Assembly (NCBI GenBank): GCA_964595355.1
Contig: CAZQQD010000008.1
Location: 1 to 54,424 of the forward strand
Length of the DNA: 54,424 bases
From: JAKAGZ01 sp964595355
GTDB lineage: Bacteria > Bacteroidota > Ignavibacteria > Ignavibacteriales > Ignavibacteriaceae
Direction: 5' to 3'
Shown here: positions 8,066 to 16,286 of the stretch, one piece after another
How the letters are laid out: every line of letters starts with the position of its first letter
Position numbering within the stretch: position 1 is the stretch's first letter
Position numbers and translations under genes: made by a program
Notes under the pieces: generated by a model
Database searches by the model: none
Told to the model about the DNA's origin: nothing
The model's input: the letters and a program-made list of their open reading frames with translations, nothing else

Positions 8066-10042
8066 ATGAGCAAGGACATTAAAGAGTTTAAGTATAAAAT
8101 AGAACAATTCGCCGATATACAAATACTGTGCTATCAGGTTCCCGGTTTTAATGAATTATCATTGCAACAAAAAACACTAGTTTATTATTTATACGAAGCA
8201 GCCCTTTCAGGGAGAGATATTTTCTATGACCAGAATTACAAATACAACTTAATAATTCGTAGAACACTTGAAGCGATTGTTAATAGCTATACAGGCGATA
8301 AAAATTCAAATGAATGGAAAAAATTCATAGCCTATACCAAAAGAGTCTGCTTTTCAAACGGCATCCATCACCATTATTCCACAAAAAAAATATTACCTGA
8401 CTTTACGATCGGATATTTCGAAAGCCTACTTTATAATTCAGATAAAGCGCTGTTTCCCCTTGAGGAAAATCAAACTATAAAAGAATTCTTAAAATTTTTA
8501 GTGCCGATTATTATTGATCCTAAGATTGATTCACAAAAAGTTGTCCTTGAATCAGGCGTTGATGTTATCAAATCATCAGCAATGAATTTCTACAAAAATG
8601 TCTCGCAAAATGAAGTTGAAGAGTATTATAAAAAAGAATCTGAGAATAAAGATTCTAATCCCATTTCCCACGGCTTAAACTCTCAACTCGTAAAAGAAAA
8701 TAAAAAAATAATTGAAAAAAAATGGAGATTGGGTGAAATGTATTCACCTGCAATCGAAAAAATTGTTTTTTGGCTAGGAAAGGCCATAACTGTTGCTGAA
8801 AACGAAATACAGAGAAAAGCGCTGGAAAAATTAATTGAGTTTTACAAAACCGGTGATCTCAAAAAATGGGATGAATATAATATTTTGTGGATACAGGACA
8901 CTGAATCCACGGTGGATATTGTCAACGGATTTATAGAGGTTTACAACGATCCTCTTGGATACAAAGGCTCTTTCGAATCTGTCGTCTCTATTAAAGATTT
9001 TGAAGCAACAAAACGAATAAAAATTATCAGCGATAATGCCCAATGGTTTGAGAATAATTCTCCAATCGACGAAAAATTCAAAAAAAAGAAAGTTGTTGGA
9101 ATATCGGCAAAAGCTATTAATGTTGTTGTAGAATCGGGAGACGCTTCCCCTGCAACACCGATTGGGATAAATCTTCCAAACTCAAGTTGGATTAGACAAA
9201 AACACGGTTCAAAATCAGTTAACCTGAGTAATATTGTTTATGCTTATGATAAAGCTGCCTCGCAAGAAGCATTAAAAGAATTTTCATACTCCCAGGAGGA
9301 AATAGATCGTGCAAATAAATATGGAACACTGGCGGACAACATTGAAACAGATATGCACGAAGCAATTGGTCACGCTTCAGGACAGATAATGCCCGACATT
9401 GGTACGCCAAAACAAACTCTTAAAAATTATGCCTCAACTATAGAAGAATCCCGCGCAGACCTGGTTGCGCTTTATTACCTACCGGATGAAAAATTAGTTG
9501 AGCTTGGAATATTTCCAAACATAGTGGCATATAAAACAGAGTATGACAAATTTATTAAAAATGGATTAATGCTTCAACTTTTCAGAATAAAACCGGGCGA
9601 AAATATTGAAGAGGCACATATGCGCAATAGACAACTAATTTCAAAATGGGTTTATGAAAAAGGAAGTGCAGAAAATGTTATTGAAAAGAAAACCAGGCAA
9701 GCAAAAACTTACTTTGTAATAAATGATTATATAAAACTCAAAAAGTTGTTTGGAAAATTATTAAAAGAAGTACAACGCATTACGTCCGAAGGTGATTATA
9801 ATGCTGCAAAGAAACTCGTGGAAACTTATGGAGTAAAAGTTGACCCAGATCTGCATAAAGAAGTGCTCGAGCGATATTCAAAATTGAACATCGCTCCATA
9901 TAAGGGTTTTATAAACCCGGTTTTAAGACCGATAATAAAAGGAGACAAAATAATTGATGTTATAATTGAATATCCAGATGATTTTATGCAACAAATGCTT
10001 TATTATGCAAAGAACTATTCCTTGCTTCCTAACAGGAATTAA
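8066..10042 (+). CDS. Dipeptidyl-peptidase III family metallopeptidase (M49)
   Basis: A 658-residue protein. The M49 signature HExxGH is HEAIGH at residues 431-436, and the second zinc/catalytic motif EExxAD is EESRAD at 460-465. DPP III enzymes remove dipeptides from the N-terminus of short peptides. Length fits the bacterial family (about 650-700). Many Bacteroidota homologues carry a lipoprotein or signal sequence, but this one starts MSKDIKEFKYKIEQ with none, so it is probably cytoplasmic. The conserved SSWIRQKHGSKSVNL segment before the zinc motif is also typical. Confidence in family is high; the physiological peptide substrate is unknown. Confidence 0.92.
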   Translation: MSKDIKEFKYKIEQFADIQILCYQVPGFNELSLQQKTLVYYLYEAALSGRDIFYDQNYKYNLIIRRTLEAIVNSYTGDKNSNEWKKFIAYTKRVCFSNGIHHHYSTKKILPDFTIGYFESLLYNSDKALFPLEENQTIKEFLKFLVPIIIDPKIDSQKVVLESGVDVIKSSAMNFYKNVSQNEVEEYYKKESENKDSNPISHGLNSQLVKENKKIIEKKWRLGEMYSPAIEKIVFWLGKAITVAENEIQRKALEKLIEFYKTGDLKKWDEYNILWIQDTESTVDIVNGFIEVYNDPLGYKGSFESVVSIKDFEATKRIKIISDNAQWFENNSPIDEKFKKKKVVGISAKAINVVVESGDASPATPIGINLPNSSWIRQKHGSKSVNLSNIVYAYDKAASQEALKEFSYSQEEIDRANKYGTLADNIETDMHEAIGHASGQIMPDIGTPKQTLKNYASTIEESRADLVALYYLPDEKLVELGIFPNIVAYKTEYDKFIKNGLMLQLFRIKPGENIEEAHMRNRQLISKWVYEKGSAENVIEKKTRQAKTYFVINDYIKLKKLFGKLLKEVQRITSEGDYNAAKKLVETYGVKVDPDLHKEVLERYSKLNIAPYKGFINPVLRPIIKGDKIIDVIIEYPDDFMQQMLYYAKNYSLLPNRN

Positions 10043-10157
10043 ATCATCCGCCTCAATATCTTTATTACTAACAAGAAGAATAAAAGATCAACTCACAATA
10101 GATTTATTATTATATTTATTGTTTATCTGAGAAATCATTCATCTGGAGTATTTTTTA

Positions 10158-11258
10158 ATGGGATTAAGCATAGGTATTGTAGGACTTCCGAATGTAGGAA
10201 AATCAACTTTATTTAATGCTCTTACAAAAGCACAAAATGCTGAGGCTGCAAATTATCCATTCTGCACAATCGAACCGAACAAAGCTGTAGTACCTGTACC
10301 AGACGAAAGAATTGAAAAACTTGCCAAACTCGTAAACCCTGCACGAGTAGTGAATTCAACTATTGACTTTGTAGACATTGCAGGCTTAGTTAAAGGTGCT
10401 AGCAAAGGTGAAGGATTAGGAAACCAGTTTTTAACAAATATCCGGGAAACAGAGGCGGTTCTACAGGTAATCCGATGCTTTGATAACGATGATGTGGTTC
10501 ACGTCGACGGCAGCATTAATCCGATAAGAGATATCGAGGTAATTGAAACTGAGTTGCTCCTTGCTGACGTACAAACACTCGAAAAGAAAATTGAGAAGCT
10601 TCAAAAAATTGTGAAAGGTGATAAAACTGCTAAAGTAATGCTTGACGATACAGAAACTCTTCTGAAATTTATGAACGAAGGAAATCCTGCTACTCTTTTT
10701 CCGGATAAAGAAAAAGAAACTGTTAAACAACTCTTTAATGAATTGAGGTTAATGACTAGTAAAAAAACAATATACTGTGCAAATGTTGACGAAGAAAGTT
10801 TAACGGCAGATAATGATTATGTAAGAAAAGTAAGAGAATATGCAGTGAAAAACAAATCAGACTCAGTAAAAATTTCTGCAAAAGTGGAAGAAGAGCTCGT
10901 CGGTCTTGAAGAAAATGAAAGAACAGAATTTTTACGCTCCTATGGAGTAAAGGAAAGCGGACTTGAAAAAATTATCAGAACCGGATTTCATACTCTTGGC
11001 CTGATTAGCTATTTCACTGCTGGGCCAAAAGAAGTCCGCTCGTGGACGATCCATAAAGGCTGGAAAGCTCCACAGGCAGCAGGAGTGATTCACACAGATT
11101 TTGAAAAGGGTTTCATCAGGGCTGAAGTTATTGGATATGCTGACTATATAAAGTATGGTTCTGAATCGGCCTGCAAAAGTGCGGGTGTTATGCGTATTGA
11201 GGGAAAAGATTATATTGTGCAGGATGGTGATGTAATGCATTTTCTCTTCAATGTGTAA
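10158..11258 (+). CDS. ychF: Ribosome-associated ATPase YchF (Obg-like)
   Basis: A 366-residue protein, the normal YchF length. The P-loop GLPNVGKS is at residues 8-15. Switch region DFVDIAGLVKGAS follows near residue 72, with the coiled-coil insert at about 130-200 and the C-terminal TGS domain ending in the HFLFNV sequence typical of the family. YchF is a TRAFAC-class NTPase that prefers ATP over GTP, binds ribosomes and affects stress responses. The start is supported by GGAG 9 nt upstream. The 202-nt region after it holds no gene except the leader of the small-peptide unit. Confidence 0.97.
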   Translation: MGLSIGIVGLPNVGKSTLFNALTKAQNAEAANYPFCTIEPNKAVVPVPDERIEKLAKLVNPARVVNSTIDFVDIAGLVKGASKGEGLGNQFLTNIRETEAVLQVIRCFDNDDVVHVDGSINPIRDIEVIETELLLADVQTLEKKIEKLQKIVKGDKTAKVMLDDTETLLKFMNEGNPATLFPDKEKETVKQLFNELRLMTSKKTIYCANVDEESLTADNDYVRKVREYAVKNKSDSVKISAKVEEELVGLEENERTEFLRSYGVKESGLEKIIRTGFHTLGLISYFTAGPKEVRSWTIHKGWKAPQAAGVIHTDFEKGFIRAEVIGYADYIKYGSESACKSAGVMRIEGKDYIVQDGDVMHFLFNV

Positions 11259-11404
11259 TAATATAATACATTTAACGCATTAACTGCTTGTTCTCCTTCC
11301 TAATACAGTGTTTTCTATTTCAAACATTCTAAGAATGATACACACTTGATGATTTGAATATATTCTTAGTCATTGTATTTTAAACACTTATGAAGATAAA
11401 ACCC

Positions 11405-11420
11405 TTGGCACACTTTTTCC
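11405..11420 (+). promoter_or_regulatory. Sigma-54-like promoter before two small membrane-peptide genes
   Basis: TTGGCACACTTTTTCC has the -24 element TTGGCAC and the right spacing to a -12 element that reads TTCC, not TTGC. Transcription would start near 11432, 29 nt before the first small ORF. NtrC-type sigma-54 activators exist in this genome (20925). One mismatch at a normally conserved position lowers confidence. Confidence 0.4.
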
Positions 11421-11460
11421 TTTAGAAATCTAAAGATAAAAATATTTTAGTGAGGGTTAT

Positions 11461-11559
11461 ATGGAATTATTTTCAGAGTCTATACTTTTAATTATGCTGG
11501 CAGCAGGGACTTTCTTATTTATTGCCCTTGCCTTTGGTTTTTACATGCTAAAGGATTAA
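11461..11559 (+). CDS. Small membrane peptide (32 aa)
   Basis: ATG at 11461 with GAGG about 6 nt upstream opens a 32-codon frame. After MELFSES the product is one continuous hydrophobic helix of about 20 residues (LLIMLAAG ... FGFY) ending MLKD. This is what a single-pass inner-membrane micropeptide looks like. I do not recognise a named family. A second peptide of the same kind starts 27 nt downstream with its own ribosome binding site, which makes both more credible than isolated short ORFs. Function unknown; small subunits of respiratory or transport complexes have this form. Confidence 0.55.
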   Translation: MELFSESILLIMLAAGTFLFIALAFGFYMLKD

Positions 11560-11586
11560 GCAATAAGGTATATAAAGGATGGTTAA

Positions 11587-11703
11587 ATGATAATTATTTC
11601 TCAGACTTTAACAATTATAATCAGCTGCTTACTGCTCGTTACATTTCTATTTATGGGGCTATCGATTACTCAAATTAAGTTTTTCAGGAATCATAAATTA
11701 TAA
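11587..11703 (+). CDS. Small membrane peptide (38 aa)
   Basis: ATG at 11587 is preceded by AAGGATGG at a good distance. The 38-residue product has a long hydrophobic stretch (residues 2-25, MIIISQTLTIII ... FLFMGLSIT) followed by a basic end IKFFRNHKL, giving a cytoplasmic C-terminus by the positive-inside rule. It forms a likely two-gene unit with the peptide at 11461. No cysteine or charged residue lies in the helix. Not recognised as a named family. Confidence 0.5.
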   Translation: MIIISQTLTIIISCLLLVTFLFMGLSITQIKFFRNHKL

Positions 11704-11784
11704 TATCTATTGCCTCCATATAGCTGCTGAATTTTTATTATTCCCTACAATCCAATATAACAACGTTAAATTTTTTTCAAAGGA

Positions 11785-11819
11785 TTGACTTTACCAAATA
11801 TTATCGTATATTTGCGATA
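11785..11819 (+). promoter_or_regulatory. arsR promoter with overlapping ArsR operator
   Basis: TTG (11785-11787) and TATATTTG (11807-11814) form a Bacteroidota -33/-7 pair with a 19-nt spacer. The -7 box is flanked exactly by an inverted repeat TATCG (11802-11806) / CGATA (11815-11819), the shape of ArsR/SmtB operators. Repressor binding would therefore cover the -7 element. Transcription would start about 10 nt before the arsR ATG. Confidence 0.7.
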
Positions 11820-11834
11820 TACAATGGACCTTTT

Positions 11835-12152
11835 ATGGCAAAAGCAAAAATTGAAAATTTTACTGTTGAGGAACTTTTACTTGCTGATGCAGCCAAAGCT
11901 ATGGCTCATCCTGCAAGAATTAAAATTCTAAAAATCCTTTCAGAATACAATGCCTGTTTCTGTGGGGAGATAGTTGATTTGTTACCTCTTTCGCAGGCAA
12001 CTGTTTCTCAACATTTAAAAGAACTGAAACGTGTTGGATTAATAAAAGGAGAAATAGAAGGGCCCAAAACCTGCTACTGTATAAACGAAAAACTGTTGGA
12101 AAAGATAACAAAACAATTAACAAAATTTTTAAATAATGTTTGTAAATGTTAA
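11835..12152 (+). CDS. arsR: ArsR-family arsenic-responsive repressor
   Basis: A 105-residue winged-helix protein of the ArsR/SmtB family. The helix-turn-helix covers residues 45-75 (LSQATVSQHLKELKRVGLI). Just before it, ACFCGEIV near residues 35-42 has the CxC pair that binds As(III) in the ELCVCDL-type sites of ArsR; further cysteines occur at CYC and at the C-terminal CKC. The metal-free protein would repress, and arsenite binding would release it. It overlaps a good operator/promoter and lies directly before a predicted arsenite methyltransferase, which supports the arsenic assignment. Confidence 0.88.
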   Translation: MAKAKIENFTVEELLLADAAKAMAHPARIKILKILSEYNACFCGEIVDLLPLSQATVSQHLKELKRVGLIKGEIEGPKTCYCINEKLLEKITKQLTKFLNNVCKC

Positions 12153-12166
12153 AAGAGGCAATGCAA

Positions 12167-13000
12167 ATGGACAACTCAAAAGAAATTAAAAAAATGGTAA
12201 AAGAAAAATACGGTAAAATTGCTAAACAAAGTTCCGAAGAAAATAAATCCTCCTGCTGTGGAAGTGGTCCATCTGTTATTAGTTCCTGCTGCGGCGATGG
12301 AAAAATTGATTATTCTATCTTTGCAGATGATTATTCACAAAAGGAAGGATACATTGCTGATGCGGACCTTGGATTAGGATGTGGTTTGCCTGTCGATTTT
12401 GCAGGGATTAAAAAAGGCGATACCGTAGTGGATTTGGGATCTGGCGCAGGCAATGATGTTTTTGTTGCCCGGTCCGTCGTCGGTGAAAATGGAAAAGTTA
12501 TTGGAATCGACATGACCCCAGAAATGATCACAAAAGCAAACAAAAATAAAGAGAAATTACGTTATGAAAACGTAGAATTCCACTTAGCTGAGCTCGAATC
12601 TACTCCGTTAAATGAAAATAGTGTCGATGTAGTTGTAAGCAATTGCGTATTAAATTTATCTCCTGAGAAAGAAAAAGCCTTTAACGAAATTAAAAGAATA
12701 TTAAAACCAGGAGCTCATTTTTGTGTCTCTGATATTGTGTTGAAAGGAAAACTTCCGAAAGCTTTGAGGAAATCAGCAGAAATGTATGCCGGATGTGTTT
12801 CTGGAGCACTTCAGGAAGAAGAATACATTGGAATCGTAAAAAATACAGGTTTTGAAAATATTGAGGTCAAAAAATCTAAAAGAATTAACCTCCCAGATGA
12901 AATCTTAAAAGAATATCTGAATGATAATGAATTGGGAAAATTTAAAAATGACGAAATTGGAATATTCAGTATAACTGTTGTGGGATATAAAAGTATATAA
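12167..13000 (+). CDS. arsM: Arsenite methyltransferase ArsM
   Basis: SAM-dependent methyltransferase that converts As(III) to methylated, partly volatile arsenicals. The SAM site is VVDLGSGAGNDVF and the arsenite-binding cysteines of the family appear in SNCVLNL and YAGCVSGA. Paired cysteines near the N-terminus (SSCCG, SSCCGD) are also typical. I choose ATG 12167, giving 277 residues, because AGAGG (12154-12158) is 8 nt upstream; earlier in-frame ATGs at 12146 and 12161 are too close to or before it. The arsR stop is 14 nt upstream, so arsR-arsM is one operon, closed by the hairpin at 13003. Confidence 0.92.
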   Translation: MDNSKEIKKMVKEKYGKIAKQSSEENKSSCCGSGPSVISSCCGDGKIDYSIFADDYSQKEGYIADADLGLGCGLPVDFAGIKKGDTVVDLGSGAGNDVFVARSVVGENGKVIGIDMTPEMITKANKNKEKLRYENVEFHLAELESTPLNENSVDVVVSNCVLNLSPEKEKAFNEIKRILKPGAHFCVSDIVLKGKLPKALRKSAEMYAGCVSGALQEEEYIGIVKNTGFENIEVKKSKRINLPDEILKEYLNDNELGKFKNDEIGIFSITVVGYKSI

Positions 13001-13002
13001 TT

Positions 13003-13028
13003 TTTAGTCCTCTGTTAAGAGGACTAAA
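13003..13028. terminator. Hairpin terminator between arsM and tal (probably bidirectional)
   Basis: A perfect 10-bp stem TTTAGTCCTC/GAGGACTAAA with a 6-nt loop lies between the convergent ends of arsM (13000) and tal (13039). The A/T flanks could serve both directions, though the T runs are short. Confidence 0.75.
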
Positions 13029-13038
13029 TTTATAAAAA

Positions 13039-14157
13039 TTATGTTGAAAGTACTTTGTTTAATATTTCATTTTTCTTGTTTCCAATTTCCTGCATTAACT
13101 CTTTGAAAGATTCAGAAAATAATTCAACACCTTTTTCTGTCAATTTCCTTGTTATTACACTAAAATCTACATTTAACTCTGCAAGCTTTTTCATTTGCGC
13201 TCTCGCTTCGTCAACATTTTTGGTCAATCTTTCCTCTGGTTTACCGTGATCTTTATAAGCAGTTATTGTAGACGGCGGCATGGTATTAACAGTTTTGGGT
13301 CCTATTAACTCTTCTACATATAAAATATCTGAGTAAGCAGGGTTTTTTGTACTTGTGCTTGCCCAAAGTACCTTTTGAACTTTTGCTCCATTTTCCTGCA
13401 ACTTTTTAAATCTGGAACTTGAAAATAATTCCTGGAATTTTTCATAGACAAGTTTTCCATTTGCAATAGCAATTTTCCCTTTTAGATCATCATTTTTCAC
13501 CTTTGATAATTCATCATCCACAGCAGTATCTATTCTGCTTATAAAAAAGCTGGCCACAGATGCAATATTACTAATATCCTTTCCTTCTTTAACTCTGTTC
13601 TCTAATCCGCTGAGGTAAGCGTCAACCACTTGTTCATAAACAGATTGAGCAAAAATTAGTGTAATATTAATGTTTGCTCCTTCAGAAATCATTTGGCGGA
13701 TTGCAGGTATTCCTTCCTGTGTTGCAGGAATTTTTATCATAACGTTTTTTCTATTAACCTCTTTAAATAATCTCCTCGCCTCAGAAATAGTATTCTCTGT
13801 GTCATAAGCTAGCTCTGGTGATACTTCAATACTAACGAAACCGTCATTTCCATATGTTTTATCATAAACATTTGAAAGAATGTCTGTCCCTTCCTGAATA
13901 TCCTTTACTGCCAGTTTTTCAAACAAGTCAGATGAAGTTAATTCAGAATTTTCAGAAAGCAATGTTTTAAGCTGCTCGTCGTAGTCATTGCCTTTTCCAA
14001 TAGCTTTTTGAAAAATCGTAGGATTCGAAGTTACACCGCTTATCCCATCTTCTTCAACAAGTTTTTCTAATTCACCTTTTTTCAGCATTCCTCTGCTTAT
14101 ATTATCTATCCATACGCTTTGTCCAAACTTTTCGAGTTTCTTTAAGGTGTTAATCAT
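13039..14157 (-). CDS. tal: Transaldolase
   Basis: A 372-residue transaldolase of the longer subfamily. GVTSNPTIFQKAI near residues 41-53 and the Schiff-base Lys142 in MIKIPAT are diagnostic; TLIFAQSVYE and RIDTAVDD also match. It transfers a dihydroxyacetone unit between sugar phosphates in the non-oxidative pentose phosphate pathway. AAGGAG lies 7-8 nt before the ATG. The gene starts 14 nt after rpiB ends, so the two pentose phosphate genes form one operon. Confidence 0.96.
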   Translation of the reverse strand: MINTLKKLEKFGQSVWIDNISRGMLKKGELEKLVEEDGISGVTSNPTIFQKAIGKGNDYDEQLKTLLSENSELTSSDLFEKLAVKDIQEGTDILSNVYDKTYGNDGFVSIEVSPELAYDTENTISEARRLFKEVNRKNVMIKIPATQEGIPAIRQMISEGANINITLIFAQSVYEQVVDAYLSGLENRVKEGKDISNIASVASFFISRIDTAVDDELSKVKNDDLKGKIAIANGKLVYEKFQELFSSSRFKKLQENGAKVQKVLWASTSTKNPAYSDILYVEELIGPKTVNTMPPSTITAYKDHGKPEERLTKNVDEARAQMKKLAELNVDFSVITRKLTEKGVELFSESFKELMQEIGNKKNEILNKVLST

Positions 14158-14171
14158 AATAATCTCCTTTA

Positions 14172-14618
14172 TCAGTATTTATCCATTTGATTTACTTTTT
14201 CAATTCTTCTCACAAATCTCTCTTCATTAATAAACTTAGCATTTAAGAAAGAAAAAACAAGTTCTTTAGCAAGTTCCACGCCGATTATTCTTGCACCCAA
14301 GCACAGGACATTCATTGCGTCATGCTCTACTCCCTGACGGGCTGAATAAGTATCGTGACATAAACAGGCCTTTATCCCCTTTACTTTATTGGCCGTTATA
14401 CAAGCTCCGACACCGCTTCCACAAATAATAATGCCTTTTTCAGCTTTGCCTGAAGTAATAGTTTCTGCTACTTTTTTTGCAAAATCCGGATAGTCGTCTT
14501 TGGGATCAAAAGTATTGTTCCCTTCATCAATCACTTCATAATTGTTTTTTTTTAATATTTCCACAAGATACTGCTTTAGCTCAAAACCGCCATGATCGGC
14601 GCCAAATGCAATTTTCAT
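14172..14618 (-). CDS. rpiB: Ribose-5-phosphate isomerase B
   Basis: A 148-residue RpiB/LacA-family protein. GADHGGFELK at the N-terminus and the CGSGVGACITANK segment with the catalytic cysteine are characteristic, as is the CHDTYSARQGVEHDAMN stretch. It interconverts ribose 5-phosphate and ribulose 5-phosphate. AAGGA precedes the ATG. It is the first gene of the rpiB-tal operon, so this operon supplies both isomerisation and carbon transfer for the pentose phosphate pathway. Confidence 0.96.
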   Translation of the reverse strand: MKIAFGADHGGFELKQYLVEILKKNNYEVIDEGNNTFDPKDDYPDFAKKVAETITSGKAEKGIIICGSGVGACITANKVKGIKACLCHDTYSARQGVEHDAMNVLCLGARIIGVELAKELVFSFLNAKFINEERFVRRIEKVNQMDKY

Positions 14619-14759
14619 TTAGATTCCTTTGAATTGAATTAAGACTAATTCTGCGTCATGAAGGACAATAATTGACATAATTAATGTTACAAAATATAGT
14701 GAAAGAATACCATTAATTTATTATTATGCTTTAGAAATTAATAACCGTTAAGGTACAAT

Positions 14760-15041
14760 ATGTCATTAATTGATTTCTTAATCCTGTTAATAATTGCAGG
14801 AATATGTGGATCTATCGGACAATCTCTTGTAGGATATTCCCATGGCGGCTGCATTCTCTCTATAGCTGTTGGATTCATCGGTGCATTATTGGGAGAATGG
14901 ATCGCAAGAAAATTATCGCTGCCTGATTTCTTTGTTGTAAACATTGGTGGCTCAAATTTTCCTGTTGTATGGTCTATTTTAGGTTCAGTTGTTTTTACTG
15001 CTATTATTAGTGTGTTTTTCAAAGGAAGAAGACGGCGATAA
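14760..15041 (+). CDS. GlsB/YeaQ/YmgE-family membrane protein
   Basis: A 93-residue, glycine-rich protein with three hydrophobic segments (about residues 5-22, 29-47 and 67-87) and an RRRR tail. This is the transglycosylase-associated/GlsB-like family of small inner-membrane stress proteins. The pattern GxxGSIGQSLVGYSHGG and GFIGALLGEW fits. Function in this family is poorly defined; it is often induced by envelope or general stress. The MarR-type regulator 36 nt downstream may be co-transcribed. Confidence 0.82.
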   Translation: MSLIDFLILLIIAGICGSIGQSLVGYSHGGCILSIAVGFIGALLGEWIARKLSLPDFFVVNIGGSNFPVVWSILGSVVFTAIISVFFKGRRRR

Positions 15042-15077
15042 TTCTATTTTTACTTTTTAGTAGCCATCTAATTTATT

Positions 15078-15527
15078 ATGGGCACAAAATATAAAGGAAA
15101 TAAAGAAGAAGTGATCGCTCTCGACACTGCTATTAAACTAGTACGTGCAGCAGAATCTTTAATTTCCAAAGCAAGCCTAAATTTATCGAGACATAATATT
15201 ACCCTTAGTCAATTTGGAATACTCGATGCAATTTACCATCTTGGTCCGTTAACACAAAAAGCACTGGGTGAAAAAATTCTGAAAAGCGGGGGAAATATCA
15301 CACATGTTGTTGATAATCTTGAAAAAAGAACTCTCGTAAAAAGATACCGTGGAAAAAATGACAGAAGGAACTTTGAAGTGCATCTGACAAAAAGAGGTGA
15401 AAAATTAATTACTAAAATTTTGCCTGGTCAAGTAAGAATTATAAAAACAGAATTAGGAATATTAAACCAAGAAGAGTCTGAAACTTTGCAAGGGTTATGT
15501 AAAAAAATCGGAAAAAAAGAGAACTAA
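15078..15527 (+). CDS. MarR-family transcriptional regulator
   Basis: A 149-residue winged-helix regulator. The recognition region ITLSQFGILDAIYHLGPLTQKALGEKILKSGGNITHVVDNLEKR (a continuous MarR signature, residues about 40-85) is followed by the DRRNFEVHLTKRGEKL wing. MarR proteins bind DNA as dimers and usually respond to small molecules or oxidants; the ligand is unknown and there is no cysteine in the DNA-binding half. Its stop overlaps the stop of the convergent sirtuin gene by 3 nt. Confidence 0.88.
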   Translation: MGTKYKGNKEEVIALDTAIKLVRAAESLISKASLNLSRHNITLSQFGILDAIYHLGPLTQKALGEKILKSGGNITHVVDNLEKRTLVKRYRGKNDRRNFEVHLTKRGEKLITKILPGQVRIIKTELGILNQEESETLQGLCKKIGKKEN

Positions 15528-16255
15528 GTATTTATTTTATTATAAATATTTGGAAGAATTTCACCGGCCTTTCCAAAGAAATAACGATCTGCTATTGAGG
15601 TTATCTCGGTTTTTTCTATATTAATTTCAATTATATATGCGCCGCTTTGCTTAGCAACAAATATTATTGAAGCAGCAGGATAAACAATGGCCGATGTACC
15701 AACAATGATAAATATATCTGCCTCCCTTGCTGACTTTTCACTTTCTAAAAATTCGTCTTGAGGCAAGTACTCTCCAAACCATACCACATCTGGCCTGATT
15801 AATCCCCCGCATTTACATTTGGGCACCACGTTGGAAAAGATAATATCGTCATTATAAAAAGTTTTGCACTTAACGCAATAATTTCTTTCTATATTTCCAT
15901 GCAATTCGTAGACTATTTTACTTCCTGCTCTTTTATGCATATTATCTATATTTTGTGTAATTACTTTAACTTCAGGAAAAATATTTTGAAAATCCGAAAT
16001 AGTTATATGCGCAGAATTAGGCTTTGCTTCATGAACAATTTGCTTTCTGTGTTTATACCATTCCCAAACCATCTCAGGATTCCTTAAGAAGGCATCAAAG
16101 TTCGCTAGCTCTTCCCGTTTAAGTTTACTCCAAATCCCTTCTTTTCCCCTGAAAGTAGGTATGCCGCTTTCTGCAGAAACTCCGGCGCCGGTAAAAAATA
16201 CAACTGATTTTGCTGAAGAAAATTTTTTGAGTATTAAGCTATCTAATAAAAGCAT
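15524..16255 (-). CDS. cobB: NAD-dependent protein deacylase, sirtuin (Sir2/CobB)
   Basis: A 243-residue sirtuin. The NAD pocket is GAGVSAESGIPTFRG, with QNIDNMH and the catalytic His in ELHGN. A four-cysteine zinc site is made from CVKC and CKC-G. WEWYKHRKQ supplies the Tyr-x-x-Arg pair that in class III sirtuins (SIRT5/CobB) reads acidic acyl groups, so desuccinylase activity is likely alongside deacetylation. This is inferred from the family. It is a soluble protein consuming NAD. The gene stands alone between the MarR gene and the yhaM-like gene. Confidence 0.94.
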   Translation of the reverse strand: MLLLDSLILKKFSSAKSVVFFTGAGVSAESGIPTFRGKEGIWSKLKREELANFDAFLRNPEMVWEWYKHRKQIVHEAKPNSAHITISDFQNIFPEVKVITQNIDNMHKRAGSKIVYELHGNIERNYCVKCKTFYNDDIIFSNVVPKCKCGGLIRPDVVWFGEYLPQDEFLESEKSAREADIFIIVGTSAIVYPAASIIFVAKQSGAYIIEINIEKTEITSIADRYFFGKAGEILPNIYNKINT

Positions 16256-16286
16256 AAAATTTAAGAATAGAATAATTTATGACCCT

